From a virus, in the IMG/VR virus record IMGVR_UViG_3300027741_000002, positions 62,001 through 126,000 of that record: a stretch of 64,000 nt of DNA. One strand, 5' to 3'. The translations under genes were made by a program, and so were the position numbers. This document shows, in pieces, positions 10,093 to 17,366 of this stretch (positions are counted from its first letter, which is position 1; each line of letters begins with the position of its first letter). The notes beneath the pieces are model-generated. The model was not told the DNA's origin and searched no databases. It was given only the letters and a program-made list of their open reading frames with translations.

Positions 10093-10130
10093 AATGTGTA
10101 CAAACTGCGCTTATAGTAATGTGTACAAAC
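10093..10130. promoter_or_regulatory. direct-repeat operator candidate upstream of head operon
   Basis: Two perfect 13-bp copies of AATGTGTACAAAC lie at 10093-10105 and 10118-10130, 25 bp apart. Each contains the palindrome TGTACA. On the minus strand a TATAAG -10-like box falls between them. The sites lie in the 232-bp gap between the two-HTH gene (start 10065) and the end of the peptidoglycan-binding gene (10298). Confidence 0.5.
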
Positions 10131-10161
10131 GAAGCAGAAACAGTACCTTTTGGTTAAAATG

Positions 10162-10227
10162 GCTTGGAGGTGAGAAAGGGTTACGTATAGGTGTGGGCAG
10201 TCCGCGAGTTGTCTCCAAGCTTTTTTT
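10162..10227 (+). terminator. plus-strand hairpin followed by T7, possible terminator of a short RNA
   Basis: GCTTGGAG at 10162-10169 can pair with CTCCAAGC at 10213-10220, directly followed by seven T. The 43-nt loop is long for a simple terminator. It could be the 3' end of a short plus-strand RNA that starts in the repeat region near 10120. No coding frame is convincing here. Confidence 0.35.
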
Positions 10228-10250
10228 AGTTTGCCTTGTGAAAGTAAGAA

Positions 10251-10279
10251 AGACCAATACTCGTTATAAGTATTGGTCT
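10251..10279 (-). terminator. terminator after the peptidoglycan-binding gene
   Basis: A perfect 10-bp stem (AGACCAATAC with GTATTGGTCT) and a 9-nt loop lie just downstream of the stop at 10298. T-rich tracts flank it on both strands, so it may work bidirectionally. Confidence 0.8.
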
Positions 10280-10297
10280 TCCTTTTGTGAAGAAGAT

Positions 10298-10792
10298 CTA
10301 GAGTACTACGCGTACGTGTACGTCCCCTTCAAAGATCTTAATAAAGGTATCAGCGTCTACAGAGCCTGTGACGTCCATTCCTTTGTCAGCCTGGAACTCC
10401 TTGATTGAAGCTACAGTCTCATCGCCTAACCAACCATCCTTGTCAGCGTCAGCGTCCTTGTAACCAAGTTCGATGAGTCGACGTTGTAGATGATGTACTG
10501 TCAATGACTTGCGTGCATAGACATTTTTGTAGATACAGTTAGCAAGGAGTACGTCGTCGACGTCTTCTCCACTGACTGCTTGACTTGGCTGATATGTAAC
10601 CTTAGTCTCTTCAATAGCTACAGGTTCAGGCATAGGCTCAGGCATAGGCTCATCAGCAATTACTTGCTCAGGCTCTACGTCAGGAGCTTGCACTTCTTCC
10701 TCAACTACTTCTACAGCTTCATCTTCAGCCACAGCAATATCTTCTGTGTCATCGATGTCGCCCGCAGGTTCGATGTTTGTTTCTTCAGTCAT
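10298..10792 (-). CDS. peptidoglycan-binding-domain protein with acidic N-terminus
   Basis: The 164-residue protein has a strongly acidic, low-complexity N-terminal half (E/V/P-rich, with a PMPEPMPEP repeat). The C-terminal half is PG_binding_1-like (about 98-155): VHHLQRRLIELGYKDADADK, then DGWLGDETVASIKEFQ. No catalytic domain is present. It probably binds cell wall, either as a lysis accessory or on the virion. It lies directly downstream of the lytic transglycosylase gene, and a strong terminator follows. Confidence 0.75.
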   Translation of the reverse strand: MTEETNIEPAGDIDDTEDIAVAEDEAVEVVEEEVQAPDVEPEQVIADEPMPEPMPEPVAIEETKVTYQPSQAVSGEDVDDVLLANCIYKNVYARKSLTVHHLQRRLIELGYKDADADKDGWLGDETVASIKEFQADKGMDVTGSVDADTFIKIFEGDVHVRVVL

Positions 10793-10818
10793 GTGAATAC
10801 TATATTCCTATCTTGTGA

Positions 10819-11391
10819 TTATGACTTAGGGTATTGGGTTATCCACAAGGTCACCGCAGGCTCTGCCGCAGATCCATCGTAGGCATTAGGACCTAAGCCC
10901 CATGAACCCCAGTCCTTACCTCCAGCAGTCATGTAGTAAGCAGCCTTAGCGTTTGCTACAGGGTCAAGTAGATCAGCATGTTTAGTGATGCCTACCCTGT
11001 CCTGAAACTTAGCTAGACGGTCTACGCCTAGACTACCGATCATGTTGATTTGGAATAGGCCGTATGAATTGTCGCCAGTGCTGGCGTTCACGTTGTGAGA
11101 AGTGGGATGTCCACGTGACTCACGCATGGCAACTGCCCATGCAGTCTTGAGAGCCTTGCCCTCAAAGCCAACAGCCGCAAGCAGCTCTACAAGCTCTTGG
11201 CTTGTTAGCTCTACCGCGTTCTTATATTTAACTAGTGGGTCTACCACGACAGGCGCGGTAACCATTAGTTCTTTTGTATTGATGTCGTCGGCGTAGCTGC
11301 TCACCATAGTGAGCGAGAATACACCAATTGTTAGTGCCGTAATATAGGCTACGGTCGACATTGCTATTCCACGTATTGTGAGTTTTTGCAA
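10819..11391 (-). CDS. secreted lytic transglycosylase / lysozyme-like protein
   Basis: A TTG start is chosen because AGGAGG lies 10 nt upstream and gives a proper signal peptide: basic MQKLTIR, then a hydrophobic stretch to about residue 33. ATG at 11361 is an alternative. The body is an SLT/lysozyme-fold domain with the putative catalytic Glu91 in AMRESRG and the family signature GDNSYGLFQINMIG. It resembles actinobacterial resuscitation-type transglycosylases and phage wall hydrolases. It should cleave peptidoglycan outside the membrane or be anchored by its N-terminus. The neighbours form a lysis cassette. Confidence 0.8.
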   Translation of the reverse strand: MQKLTIRGIAMSTVAYITALTIGVFSLTMVSSYADDINTKELMVTAPVVVDPLVKYKNAVELTSQELVELLAAVGFEGKALKTAWAVAMRESRGHPTSHNVNASTGDNSYGLFQINMIGSLGVDRLAKFQDRVGITKHADLLDPVANAKAAYYMTAGGKDWGSWGLGPNAYDGSAAEPAVTLWITQYPKS

Positions 11392-11527
11392 CGCTAGTTC
11401 GCCTCCTTAGGTCGGGGATGGGACAACCCATTGAGTTTCCAATGAGCTTCTTGCTACCGCTATGCTTCTCAAGCTCGCGCTTGTCCTCTACCGCTTGCAT
11501 AGGGCCGGAGATAAAAAGGGATAACAT
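11228..11527 (-). CDS. possible small ORF overlapping the transglycosylase start
   Basis: A start at 11527 has an excellent GAAAGGAC ribosome site like those of neighbouring genes. The first 45 codons (MLSLFISGPMQAVED...) lie outside the transglycosylase gene. The remaining 54 codons overlap it in another frame and look like a shadow. It may be a leader peptide for translational coupling, or a short gene whose real end is uncertain. No family is recognised. Confidence 0.3.
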   Translation of the reverse strand: MLSLFISGPMQAVEDKRELEKHSGSKKLIGNSMGCPIPDLRRRTSVAKTHNTWNSNVDRSLYYGTNNWCILAHYGEQLRRRHQYKRTNGYRACRGRPTS

Positions 11528-11597
11528 TGTTAGTCCTTTCGTCTCTCCGTAGTAGGCTGTTTGCCTGGTGTTAATAATACCACATAGAAAGAGAAAC

Positions 11598-11616
11598 AGG
11601 CACCCGTAGGTGCCCG
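11598..11616 (-). terminator. terminator after the small membrane gene
   Basis: GGCACC and GGTGCC form a compact stem with a CGTA loop. On the minus strand a TGTTTCTCTTTC tract follows. It sits between the holin-like gene and the promoter region of the transglycosylase. Confidence 0.6.
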
Positions 11617-11634
11617 TTACCCGCTACTTTTTTG

Positions 11635-11805
11635 CTATACGGTCTGAGCTAGCCCAGCCCAGGCAATCGCAGATAACCCTAGGGCTAAGGCAAGGACGCC
11701 TTTATCCGGGGTTAGAAGCGCAGTGAGTATGGACAGGATGGAAAGGACAGCTGATATAACAGCAGGCCAAATTAGGCTCTGCAGTGTAAGCATTAGTCTA
11801 TCCAT
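11635..11805 (-). CDS. holin-like 56-residue membrane protein
   Basis: The frame starts at ATG 11805 and gives 56 residues: MDRLMLTLQSLIWPAVISAV, then two hydrophobic helices separated by LLTPDKG. It begins 4 nt before the stop of the preceding HTH gene ends, a tight operon join. Two transmembrane helices, small size and position beside a transglycosylase and a wall-binding protein fit a holin. Family is not recognisable by sequence, so the role is inferred from size, topology and context. Confidence 0.65.
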   Translation of the reverse strand: MDRLMLTLQSLIWPAVISAVLSILSILTALLTPDKGVLALALGLSAIAWAGLAQTV

Positions 11806-11808
11806 GGA

Positions 11809-11994
11809 TTACTTGACCTTACGGGTTTTACCCTTGAGTCTATCGGAGGTATTGCGAATAGGAGTCCCCGAGTCCGCGATGAGCTTACGAGCCTTACCGT
11901 ATGTGATTGATAGCTCTTTAGCTACTTCGTCTACAGACTTCCCTGCGCTATAGAGCGCGGCTGCTTGGTTTGGTGTAACTGTTGCTGTTGTCAT
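11809..11994 (-). CDS. small HTH protein
   Basis: A 61-residue protein is almost entirely one helix-turn-helix: ALYSAGKSVDEVAKELSITY, then GKARKLIADSGTPIR and a basic tail. A GAGGAAAA ribosome site precedes the ATG. This type resembles the resolvase-like HTH proteins common in actinophages. It could regulate the lysis cassette that follows it. Confidence 0.7.
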   Translation of the reverse strand: MTTATVTPNQAAALYSAGKSVDEVAKELSITYGKARKLIADSGTPIRNTSDRLKGKTRKVK

Positions 11995-12061
11995 TGTTTT
12001 CCTCTCGTATGTACGTAATCACACTGTATGATTATGCATTTAATTGAGCGTATGGTACTGC

Positions 12062-12514
12062 TCAAGATTTCTTGCTCTTTACAGGCTTTGGCGGGATCTT
12101 CCCATGCTTGTCGCAAAGGGAACGTCCATTCCACGGTCCACGTGGTTTTATGTTGTTATCGCAGTCTGTGCCGTAACCAGCTGCGTCACATTTAATTTTA
12201 GTTCCTTGAGTAAAGTTATTGACCAGCGAAACGATTGCCCGCTTGACAATAGAGCTATCAACCGCAAATCCATTTTCCTGGTGGCATGACCAACACAGGT
12301 ATTCGTTTCTGCGATGTGATGGATCTCGGACTGCGTTTCCCGCTCCACATTTATCACACGGCGTAACCCTTTTTACAGTTCTTGCTTTGTCCCTGTAGTG
12401 CTCTGCACAGAGTAGTTGTTCACCACACTCGTAGACGAGAACGTTTTGTTCTCCGCATTGCTGGCAGTTGTCGTAGACGTATATCTTGTCTCGCTGGACG
12501 GTTCCCTGTGTCAT
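12062..12514 (-). CDS. multi-zinc-ribbon protein
   Basis: The 150-residue protein has at least three metal-site pairs: CQQC near residue 17 with C...CAEHY near 36, CDKC with CWSCH (about 53-77), and a C-terminal set of three Cys plus DKHGK. The tail is basic (PPKPVKSKKS). Such proteins are frequent in actinophage accessory regions, and function is not known. It stands alone, followed by a second zinc-ribbon gene upstream in transcription order. Confidence 0.65.
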   Translation of the reverse strand: MTQGTVQRDKIYVYDNCQQCGEQNVLVYECGEQLLCAEHYRDKARTVKRVTPCDKCGAGNAVRDPSHRRNEYLCWSCHQENGFAVDSSIVKRAIVSLVNNFTQGTKIKCDAAGYGTDCDNNIKPRGPWNGRSLCDKHGKIPPKPVKSKKS

Positions 12515-12558
12515 AGCTAGATCCTAATCCTTATTCGGTATCTTGTAAACTATTAACC

Positions 12559-12771
12559 CTATTTCTCACTGGACCCCCACTGAACGCGAGGTTCACCACG
12601 GAGAATCGAGGCTGAACAGTCTGAATGGTTAATGTGAAACGGGGCAAGACGAAGAACCGACTTACCTACCTTTGGCATCTGGTCAAACGGCTGTGACTCG
12701 TAGATGTAGTGTCCACATTTGGAACAGATTTCGTACGTGTCAGCTGTGCGCTTGACGGGCTTGCCTAACAT
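12559..12771 (-). CDS. small zinc-ribbon protein
   Basis: A 70-residue protein has CSKCGHYIYESQPF near the N-terminus and H...H..C later (FHINHSDC), consistent with a metal-binding ribbon. Its ATG overlaps the stop region of the membrane-protein gene ending at 12771, so the two are cotranslated. No specific family is recognised. Confidence 0.6.
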   Translation of the reverse strand: MLGKPVKRTADTYEICSKCGHYIYESQPFDQMPKVGKSVLRLAPFHINHSDCSASILRGEPRVQWGSSEK

Positions 12772-13055
12772 TACTTGTCACCCTTTGGACCAACCACACC
12801 TAGAAGCGTTGTTGGGCTCTTGCGCTTTAGGCGAAGGTTAGAGAACTCTTCCTTTGCGATAAGCTCTGTGCGAAGTGAGAAGAACCAAAGAGGTCCTGAG
12901 CCAGCTGCAATCAAGAACGCAGATGCTAGAAATGCGATGAGACTTGGATAGATAAAGAAAGATTGAGCGGCATACGGAATCCAAGCTAAAGCTAGGAGAC
13001 GTAGAGCTACCGTATATCGGCGGTATTTATGTCCACGGAATGTGCTGATTTTCAT
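12771..13055 (-). CDS. two-helix membrane protein
   Basis: The 94-residue protein has a basic N-terminus (KISTFRGHKYRRY), two hydrophobic helices (about 17-37 and 40-58) and a cytoplasmic-looking basic tail. The start overlaps the preceding Cys-peptide gene by ATGA. Function is unknown. Confidence 0.6.
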   Translation of the reverse strand: MKISTFRGHKYRRYTVALRLLALAWIPYAAQSFFIYPSLIAFLASAFLIAAGSGPLWFFSLRTELIAKEEFSNLRLKRKSPTTLLGVVGPKGDK

Positions 13056-13138
13056 TTTGCGTCCTTTCGGTTACAGTGCTTGCAAGGATTCTTTTTTGCT
13101 CCTCGCGGTTTCTTTCCCCAACAGTACATACATACCAT
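13052..13138 (-). CDS. 28-residue Cys-rich peptide gene
   Basis: A short frame from ATG 13138 with a GAAAGGAA site encodes a peptide starting MVCMYCWGKK and ending CKHCNRKDAK, with two CxxC pairs for one zinc ion. It sits behind its own phage-type promoter and overlaps the next gene by 4 nt. That makes it a real small gene rather than chance. Confidence 0.6.
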   Translation of the reverse strand: MVCMYCWGKKPRGAKKNPCKHCNRKDAK

Positions 13139-13172
13139 TTTCTGTTCCTTTCGTCGTTTGGCGTACAGGTTA

Positions 13173-13178
13173 ATTATA
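13173..13178 (-). promoter_or_regulatory. phage-type promoter, -10 TATAAT
   Basis: Minus-strand CCTGTTATAATTAACC with extended -10 bases. The AACGACGAAAGGAA leader of the 13052-13138 gene follows about 25 nt downstream. Confidence 0.65.
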
Positions 13179-13201
13179 ACAGGTAGATCAGGATAATGAA
13201 A

Positions 13202-14596
13202 CTACCTAACGCGGAAGGTGTTTCTCAGACCAGGGATCTTTCGGCCAGCTGGAGACTTAGCCGTAATCTTTCCGCCTACGAATCCGGCTGGTGGTTTAAT
13301 GAGTAGAGCGGTAAGGGCATGGACCAGCGCATCGACGCGGTCAGGTGATTTGCCTTCGCCTGGAATCCACGAGGTCATCTGGGACTCGAGGTCCGCTAGG
13401 TACCCTATGTGGTGCACGCGGTTCTGCTCGTAAGCTAGCGTGATTGGCTCGGCTCGAAGGGCCTTGCCGTATTTGGAGTGAACCTCAAGTACCTTAACCG
13501 TTGGGTCAATCGTGTTGATGGCGTTGCGAACAAGCGCACCGCCTTGGTTTACCTCCGCGATAACGGGGCAACCCCACTTACGCGCCATGGCTACTACCTT
13601 GTTTGCCCACACATCCGGTGAGCCTAAGATTGAAGCATCCTCAAGTACCCAGCTCTGACGTTTGTAAAGATCTCTATCGGCCGTTGCAGCTACAACAACT
13701 ATGCCGCATTCATCTCTTGGATTTTCAGCTACCGATGGATCAACACCGATGCAACGAAGCGGTGCGCCTTGTGGCATAACAAGTTCGCGTGTATTATCGA
13801 TAAGTTCTACTGTCCAGAGTGCTCCCTCAACGTCTGAAAGCATCTCGCCGTAAAGTTCCTGCGCAGCTAGACGAGTTCCTTCGTACACTCCAAGAATTCC
13901 TTCCATGTAGGCCGCAGAAAGGTTTCCGCTGTTGTCCATGGTTGAACCTTTAGTAATAATAACCTTGCCGGGATTTGTATCGGCCTCACGTAAAAGATCA
14001 TATAGCAACGGCACGCGCTTCGGCGTTGTTGTAATCATAATTTTAGGATTTTGACCAAGACGAGTACCAATACGTAAGTTTTCAAATGCGGTAAGCCCAG
14101 CTCCATCTGGAGTCTGACGCCAAGCGGCAACCTCGTCTCCCCAAGCATGCGTGAATTGAGGACCACGAAGAGAATCTGGCTCATCGGCAGTAAAGCATGT
14201 TGCCGTATTGCCGTTAGGCCAAGTCAGTCTTCGCTTTGACGGTTCGTACAACGGACGCTCACTAGGAGGCGTTACATTGATAATACCTGATTCACCTTCA
14301 ACGATAACGTCTCGTACGTCAGCAGCTGTACGAGCTACCAATGCAAAACGGCGTTGACCGGTGTTTGTGTATTTAGCTTCTTCTCTTACCCACTCTGAAG
14401 CCGTACGAGTTTTACCAGCACCGCGTCCTGCGAGGTACATCCATATGTTCCAGTCATCACCTTGAGGACGCTGTTGTTCAGGACGTCCCCAGAAACTCCA
14501 GTCCCATTGAAGAGCGTCTGGATCTAGACCTGCTAGAACCTCTGCCTTTTCTTCATCAGACATTGCCGCAATGATTTGTGCTAGACTCTTTCCCAT
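13202..14596 (-). CDS. terL: terminase large subunit
   Basis: The 464-residue protein has the packaging ATPase Walker A motif GRGAGKT (57-63), Walker B ending in D154-E155 (AWGDE), and a C-terminal RNase-H-like nuclease beginning with GVDPS around residue 285. Length fits actinophage large terminases. It pumps DNA through the portal and cuts concatemers. It is transcribed toward the portal gene, with the intervening lysis and zinc-protein genes making an unusually long spacer. Start MGKSLAQ is the first Met with a plausible AAGG site. Confidence 0.93.
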   Translation of the reverse strand: MGKSLAQIIAAMSDEEKAEVLAGLDPDALQWDWSFWGRPEQQRPQGDDWNIWMYLAGRGAGKTRTASEWVREEAKYTNTGQRRFALVARTAADVRDVIVEGESGIINVTPPSERPLYEPSKRRLTWPNGNTATCFTADEPDSLRGPQFTHAWGDEVAAWRQTPDGAGLTAFENLRIGTRLGQNPKIMITTTPKRVPLLYDLLREADTNPGKVIITKGSTMDNSGNLSAAYMEGILGVYEGTRLAAQELYGEMLSDVEGALWTVELIDNTRELVMPQGAPLRCIGVDPSVAENPRDECGIVVVAATADRDLYKRQSWVLEDASILGSPDVWANKVVAMARKWGCPVIAEVNQGGALVRNAINTIDPTVKVLEVHSKYGKALRAEPITLAYEQNRVHHIGYLADLESQMTSWIPGEGKSPDRVDALVHALTALLIKPPAGFVGGKITAKSPAGRKIPGLRNTFRVR

Positions 14597-14626
14597 ATGT
14601 ACTATGGTACCTTATAAAAGGAAAAG

Positions 14627-15550
14627 TTATACGGGTACGTTGCTAATATCTGAATATATTTCTGATACTACAGTTGCCCACACCTTTGGTGTGTGGTCGA
14701 AAGGTTGATAACCACCGGCTCCTCCAATAAGTACTCTGCCTCTTGCATGCTTGTTAGCGATGTCCGCAATGATGCGAGCAGCAGCTCGATACCCAGGATA
14801 ATCAAAGTTAAGACCAGACAATGGATCTGAATGATGTGCGTCAGCTCCGGTAGCTAGAAGAATAACATCTGGCTGAATATCATCCGCAAGCAGCTCGATC
14901 TCTTGCATCGCATCCAGAAATTCTACGTCACCATCTCCGTTAGCTAATGCCCAGTTGTATACTCCATTTTCTGGCTCGTTCTTAAGACCAGTTCCCGGGA
15001 AGATTCCACCTTGGTGGATACTTGCCGTAACTAGATTTCGATACGGGCGCAGGATATTCTCAACGCCGTCACCATGATGCGCATCCCAATCAATGTACAT
15101 AGGCTTAAGCCCTGCAGCCATAAATAACTTAGCAACTAACGCCATGTCGTTGAATACACAAAAACCAGAGCTATGGTCATACTGCGCATGATGCTTAGCT
15201 CCTTGCGGATTGAAGGCTACCTGAGCTTCTCCTGAAAGAATCTTTTCATACATGCGAATAGTCCCCGCAGCCATCTCAAGAGCAACGGCTCCAAGATGTA
15301 GCTGGTCAGGATACCATTCACCGCAGTGACCTTTATCTAAAACCTTAGAAATGTATTCATCAGAGTGAACATGATTTAACAAGTCTCTGTCTGATTCAGA
15401 CGCTGATGGCTTAACCATTACTGGTTCTAAGTCTTTAAGAAGCTCTACCGCAAGCTTAGCACGAATTGGATTAGTTGGGTGACTACCGTCACCATTTCCT
15501 AGCTGCCAATCAAGATAGATATCGTCGTATGCGACGTGTAGCTTACTCAC
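14627..15550 (-). CDS. histone-deacetylase / acetylpolyamine-amidohydrolase family enzyme
   Basis: The start is set at GTG 15550, overlapping the phosphatase stop, because VSKLHVAYDD aligns with family N-termini. ATG at 15574 is possible. The 307-residue product has every key motif: active-site His pair H120-H121 (GAKHHAQ), zinc ligands D156 and H158 (DWDAHHGDG) and D237 (GADAHHSDPLSG), and the GG-Y tail motif (IGGAGGYQPFD). The family removes acetyl groups from protein lysine or small amines. In a phage it could reverse host protein acetylation, which is inference. It is translationally coupled to a phosphatase. Confidence 0.9.
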   Translation of the reverse strand: MSKLHVAYDDIYLDWQLGNGDGSHPTNPIRAKLAVELLKDLEPVMVKPSASESDRDLLNHVHSDEYISKVLDKGHCGEWYPDQLHLGAVALEMAAGTIRMYEKILSGEAQVAFNPQGAKHHAQYDHSSGFCVFNDMALVAKLFMAAGLKPMYIDWDAHHGDGVENILRPYRNLVTASIHQGGIFPGTGLKNEPENGVYNWALANGDGDVEFLDAMQEIELLADDIQPDVILLATGADAHHSDPLSGLNFDYPGYRAAARIIADIANKHARGRVLIGGAGGYQPFDHTPKVWATVVSEIYSDISNVPV

Positions 15551-16064
15551 TTGCTTTGTCCAACGTTCGAACATACGCTTCAAACTCACCGTTACATAAA
15601 ACATATGAGGTTCGCTTAGTACGAAGAAGCGTGATAGCTTCATCAGGAGTATAACCAGCTTTGATAAGAACAAGAGCCGCAGTTAAACCAGAGCGGTTAA
15701 GCCCAGCTTGACAACGAATTAAAACCTTCTTACCAGCCTTCCACTTGCTATGCGCAAATGAGACAGCTGTAGCTAGAGACTCTGAGTCAATATGGTCTAC
15801 GTCTGAATCATAAAAACCAAAGCGTAGTTCCTCAACCATCCAGTCAACTGGATTTGCCCATGCGTATAAAGTTACTACCGCATCGAAATCTTTCTTTGTG
15901 ATTTGTTTAGGCGCGTCTAATACTGCTGACTCTTCAATTGTGTCCAGGTCATCAGTTCCGCCTACCCATAAACCAGGCAAGATCTCGCTGTGCAATGGAA
16001 AGTCCCAGCTGTCTAACTGATGTGCTGGTGCATATCCTTCGTTTGTTTCAATGAGCTTTGCCAT
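15543..16064 (-). CDS. dual-specificity protein phosphatase
   Basis: The 173-residue protein has the Cys-X5-Arg loop RCQAGLNRSG with Cys118 and Arg124. A putative general-acid aspartate lies in FYDSDVDHID (86-93), and the recognition region includes ILPGLWVGG. It should dephosphorylate phospho-Tyr/Ser/Thr proteins or related substrates. The last codons overlap the deacetylase start, so both are made together. An extended promoter lies about 40 nt upstream of its ATG. Confidence 0.88.
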   Translation of the reverse strand: MAKLIETNEGYAPAHQLDSWDFPLHSEILPGLWVGGTDDLDTIEESAVLDAPKQITKKDFDAVVTLYAWANPVDWMVEELRFGFYDSDVDHIDSESLATAVSFAHSKWKAGKKVLIRCQAGLNRSGLTAALVLIKAGYTPDEAITLLRTKRTSYVLCNGEFEAYVRTLDKASE

Positions 16065-16103
16065 TGTGTTTCTCCTTTTGTCATTTTGTCATTTAATGGT
16101 ACT

Positions 16104-16109
16104 ATTATA
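16104..16109 (-). promoter_or_regulatory. promoter of phosphatase-deacetylase operon
   Basis: TATAAT within CCTGATATAATAGTACC on the minus strand. A TTACTA -35-like hexamer lies 18 nt upstream. Confidence 0.7.
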
Positions 16110-16134
16110 TCAGGATAAGTTACCTGCTAGTAAC

Positions 16135-16701
16135 TTACTCTTCTTGTATAAACGTGTGGATGTTGCCACCGGAGTAGATGTCATGCTTGATAGCAATTTC
16201 TACTGCACGGTAAACAATCTTCTCAGCTTCCTTTGCGGTCTTACACTTTTGATAGTTAAGAGCTTCAAGAACACCGAGAGCTAGATCCGAACCACTACCT
16301 GAGTGATACACGTTTCGTTCTTCTCTGTCCCAAGAGTAGTCTTCGTAAATCGGATACAGAACTCCGTACACTGAGACAATGAACTCTGAGTCGTGAGCCG
16401 CAGCTTCACCGTCAGCCTTCATGTCGTAGCCAGACTCGACGAAAACCTTACGCATAGACGGAATAAATGTTTTCGTCATGAATACATCAAGGTCCTGTCC
16501 AGCTTTCGGACGAGGAGCTCTCCAACCAAATTGAAGTATGTTTGAGCCGCGTCCCGCACCAGACCCTGCAATTAAAATACCGTTATTCTCTACGACTTTA
16601 TGCGTAGCCATTTCTAGGTAGCGACCACTTTCGTCAGACGAACGCGAATCACAACCAATGACGGACCAGCCGTCACCTTGAATTGCTACAAGTGTAGTCA
16701 C
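16135..16701 (-). CDS. proteasome-beta / HslV-like Ntn hydrolase
   Basis: A GTG start with GAGAGGA upstream gives MTTLVAIQGDGWSVIGCDSR. After Met removal Thr1 would be the nucleophile, with Asp17 and Lys34 matching the proteasome-beta Thr1/Asp17/Lys33 set. Glycine loop IAGSGAGRGSN and the YHSGSGSDLALGVLEAL segment also match the superfamily. At 188 residues it is slightly short and lacks a propeptide. It may be a self-compartmentalising protease or a stand-alone amidase. It follows the phosphatase-deacetylase pair. Confidence 0.82.
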   Translation of the reverse strand: MTTLVAIQGDGWSVIGCDSRSSDESGRYLEMATHKVVENNGILIAGSGAGRGSNILQFGWRAPRPKAGQDLDVFMTKTFIPSMRKVFVESGYDMKADGEAAAHDSEFIVSVYGVLYPIYEDYSWDREERNVYHSGSGSDLALGVLEALNYQKCKTAKEAEKIVYRAVEIAIKHDIYSGGNIHTFIQEE

Positions 16702-16728
16702 GGAATTCCTCTCCAGGTAAAACGCCTA

Positions 16729-16765
16729 TCCAGGCGCTAGGAAAACTGTATCCTAAGCGCCTGGA
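16729..16765 (-). terminator. long hairpin between two operons
   Basis: TCCAGGCGC pairs with GCGCCTGGA, and an inner TAGGA/TCCTA stem extends it. The following minus-strand sequence (TAGGCGTTTTACC) is only moderately T-rich. It may act as terminator of the 16773-17108 gene or as a leader structure for the Ntn hydrolase. Confidence 0.5.
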
Positions 16766-16772
16766 CTACGTC

Positions 16773-17108
16773 TTACTTTACGAGATCAATTATAGCCACA
16801 GGAACAACAATATCTGCTGATTCTGATTTACCCGTAATTGGGTTAATTTTTTCGAATCTTCCAACGGGTGTCTCCAGTCTTACAACAACCTTCTTCTGTT
16901 TCATCCCTGTCACAGTTGCCTTGCGGCCAACCATGTAGCGAGTCCCAGTTAGATCATTGAAGACCACCGTGTCACCGATGTGATAATCCGCAATTGTGCG
17001 TGAGACACGAGACGCCTTTAGGCGTGAATCTACCGCATCCTTGATTTTGACTAAGCCAGAATCAAATGTTCCTGACTCAATCTGAGATACAAGATCTTCG
17101 ATATTCAT
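16773..17108 (-). CDS. hypothetical protein with SH3/KOW-like domain
   Basis: The 111-residue protein has an N-terminal helical part (about 1-38), then a small beta domain: YHIGDTVVFND, RKATVTGMKQKKVVVRL, VPVAIIDLVK. Similar short proteins occur in cyanophages and actinophages. It is monocistronic behind its own promoter at 17138 and is probably nucleic-acid or protein binding. Function is unknown. Confidence 0.65.
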   Translation of the reverse strand: MNIEDLVSQIESGTFDSGLVKIKDAVDSRLKASRVSRTIADYHIGDTVVFNDLTGTRYMVGRKATVTGMKQKKVVVRLETPVGRFEKINPITGKSESADIVVPVAIIDLVK

Positions 17109-17137
17109 GTTATTCCTTCCGTCGCAGTTATAGTACT

Positions 17138-17143
17138 ATTATA
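17138..17143 (-). promoter_or_regulatory. promoter of 16773-17108 gene
   Basis: CCTGATATAATAGTACTATAAC on the minus strand, then a GACGGAAGGAAT ribosome site directly before the ATG. Confidence 0.75.
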
Positions 17144-17153
17144 TCAGGTTTTG

Positions 17154-17366
17154 TCAGGAAAGTACAATAGCTGCTTGGTCAGGGCAATACCCAAATAACT
17201 GAGCAGACATCTGCATACTGGTCTTACCTGTATCAGTCCAGTCCTTGTAGACTCTCTTCCACTCGTTGGAAGAAGCCTTAGGATGATAAATTAAGCACTG
17301 GCAAGGAGACGTAGATAGTTCTTCCACAGCCCTTGTCTGCTCAGCTAATTGGTTAATCCAAGTCAT
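17154..17366 (-). CDS. hypothetical 70-residue protein
   Basis: The soluble product begins MTWINQLAEQTRAVEELSTS and contains a Trp/Lys-rich centre (EWKRVYKDWTDTG) and CQCLIYHP. Its ATG overlaps the stop of the gene ending at 17366. No family is recognised. Confidence 0.55.
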   Translation of the reverse strand: MTWINQLAEQTRAVEELSTSPCQCLIYHPKASSNEWKRVYKDWTDTGKTSMQMSAQLFGYCPDQAAIVLS

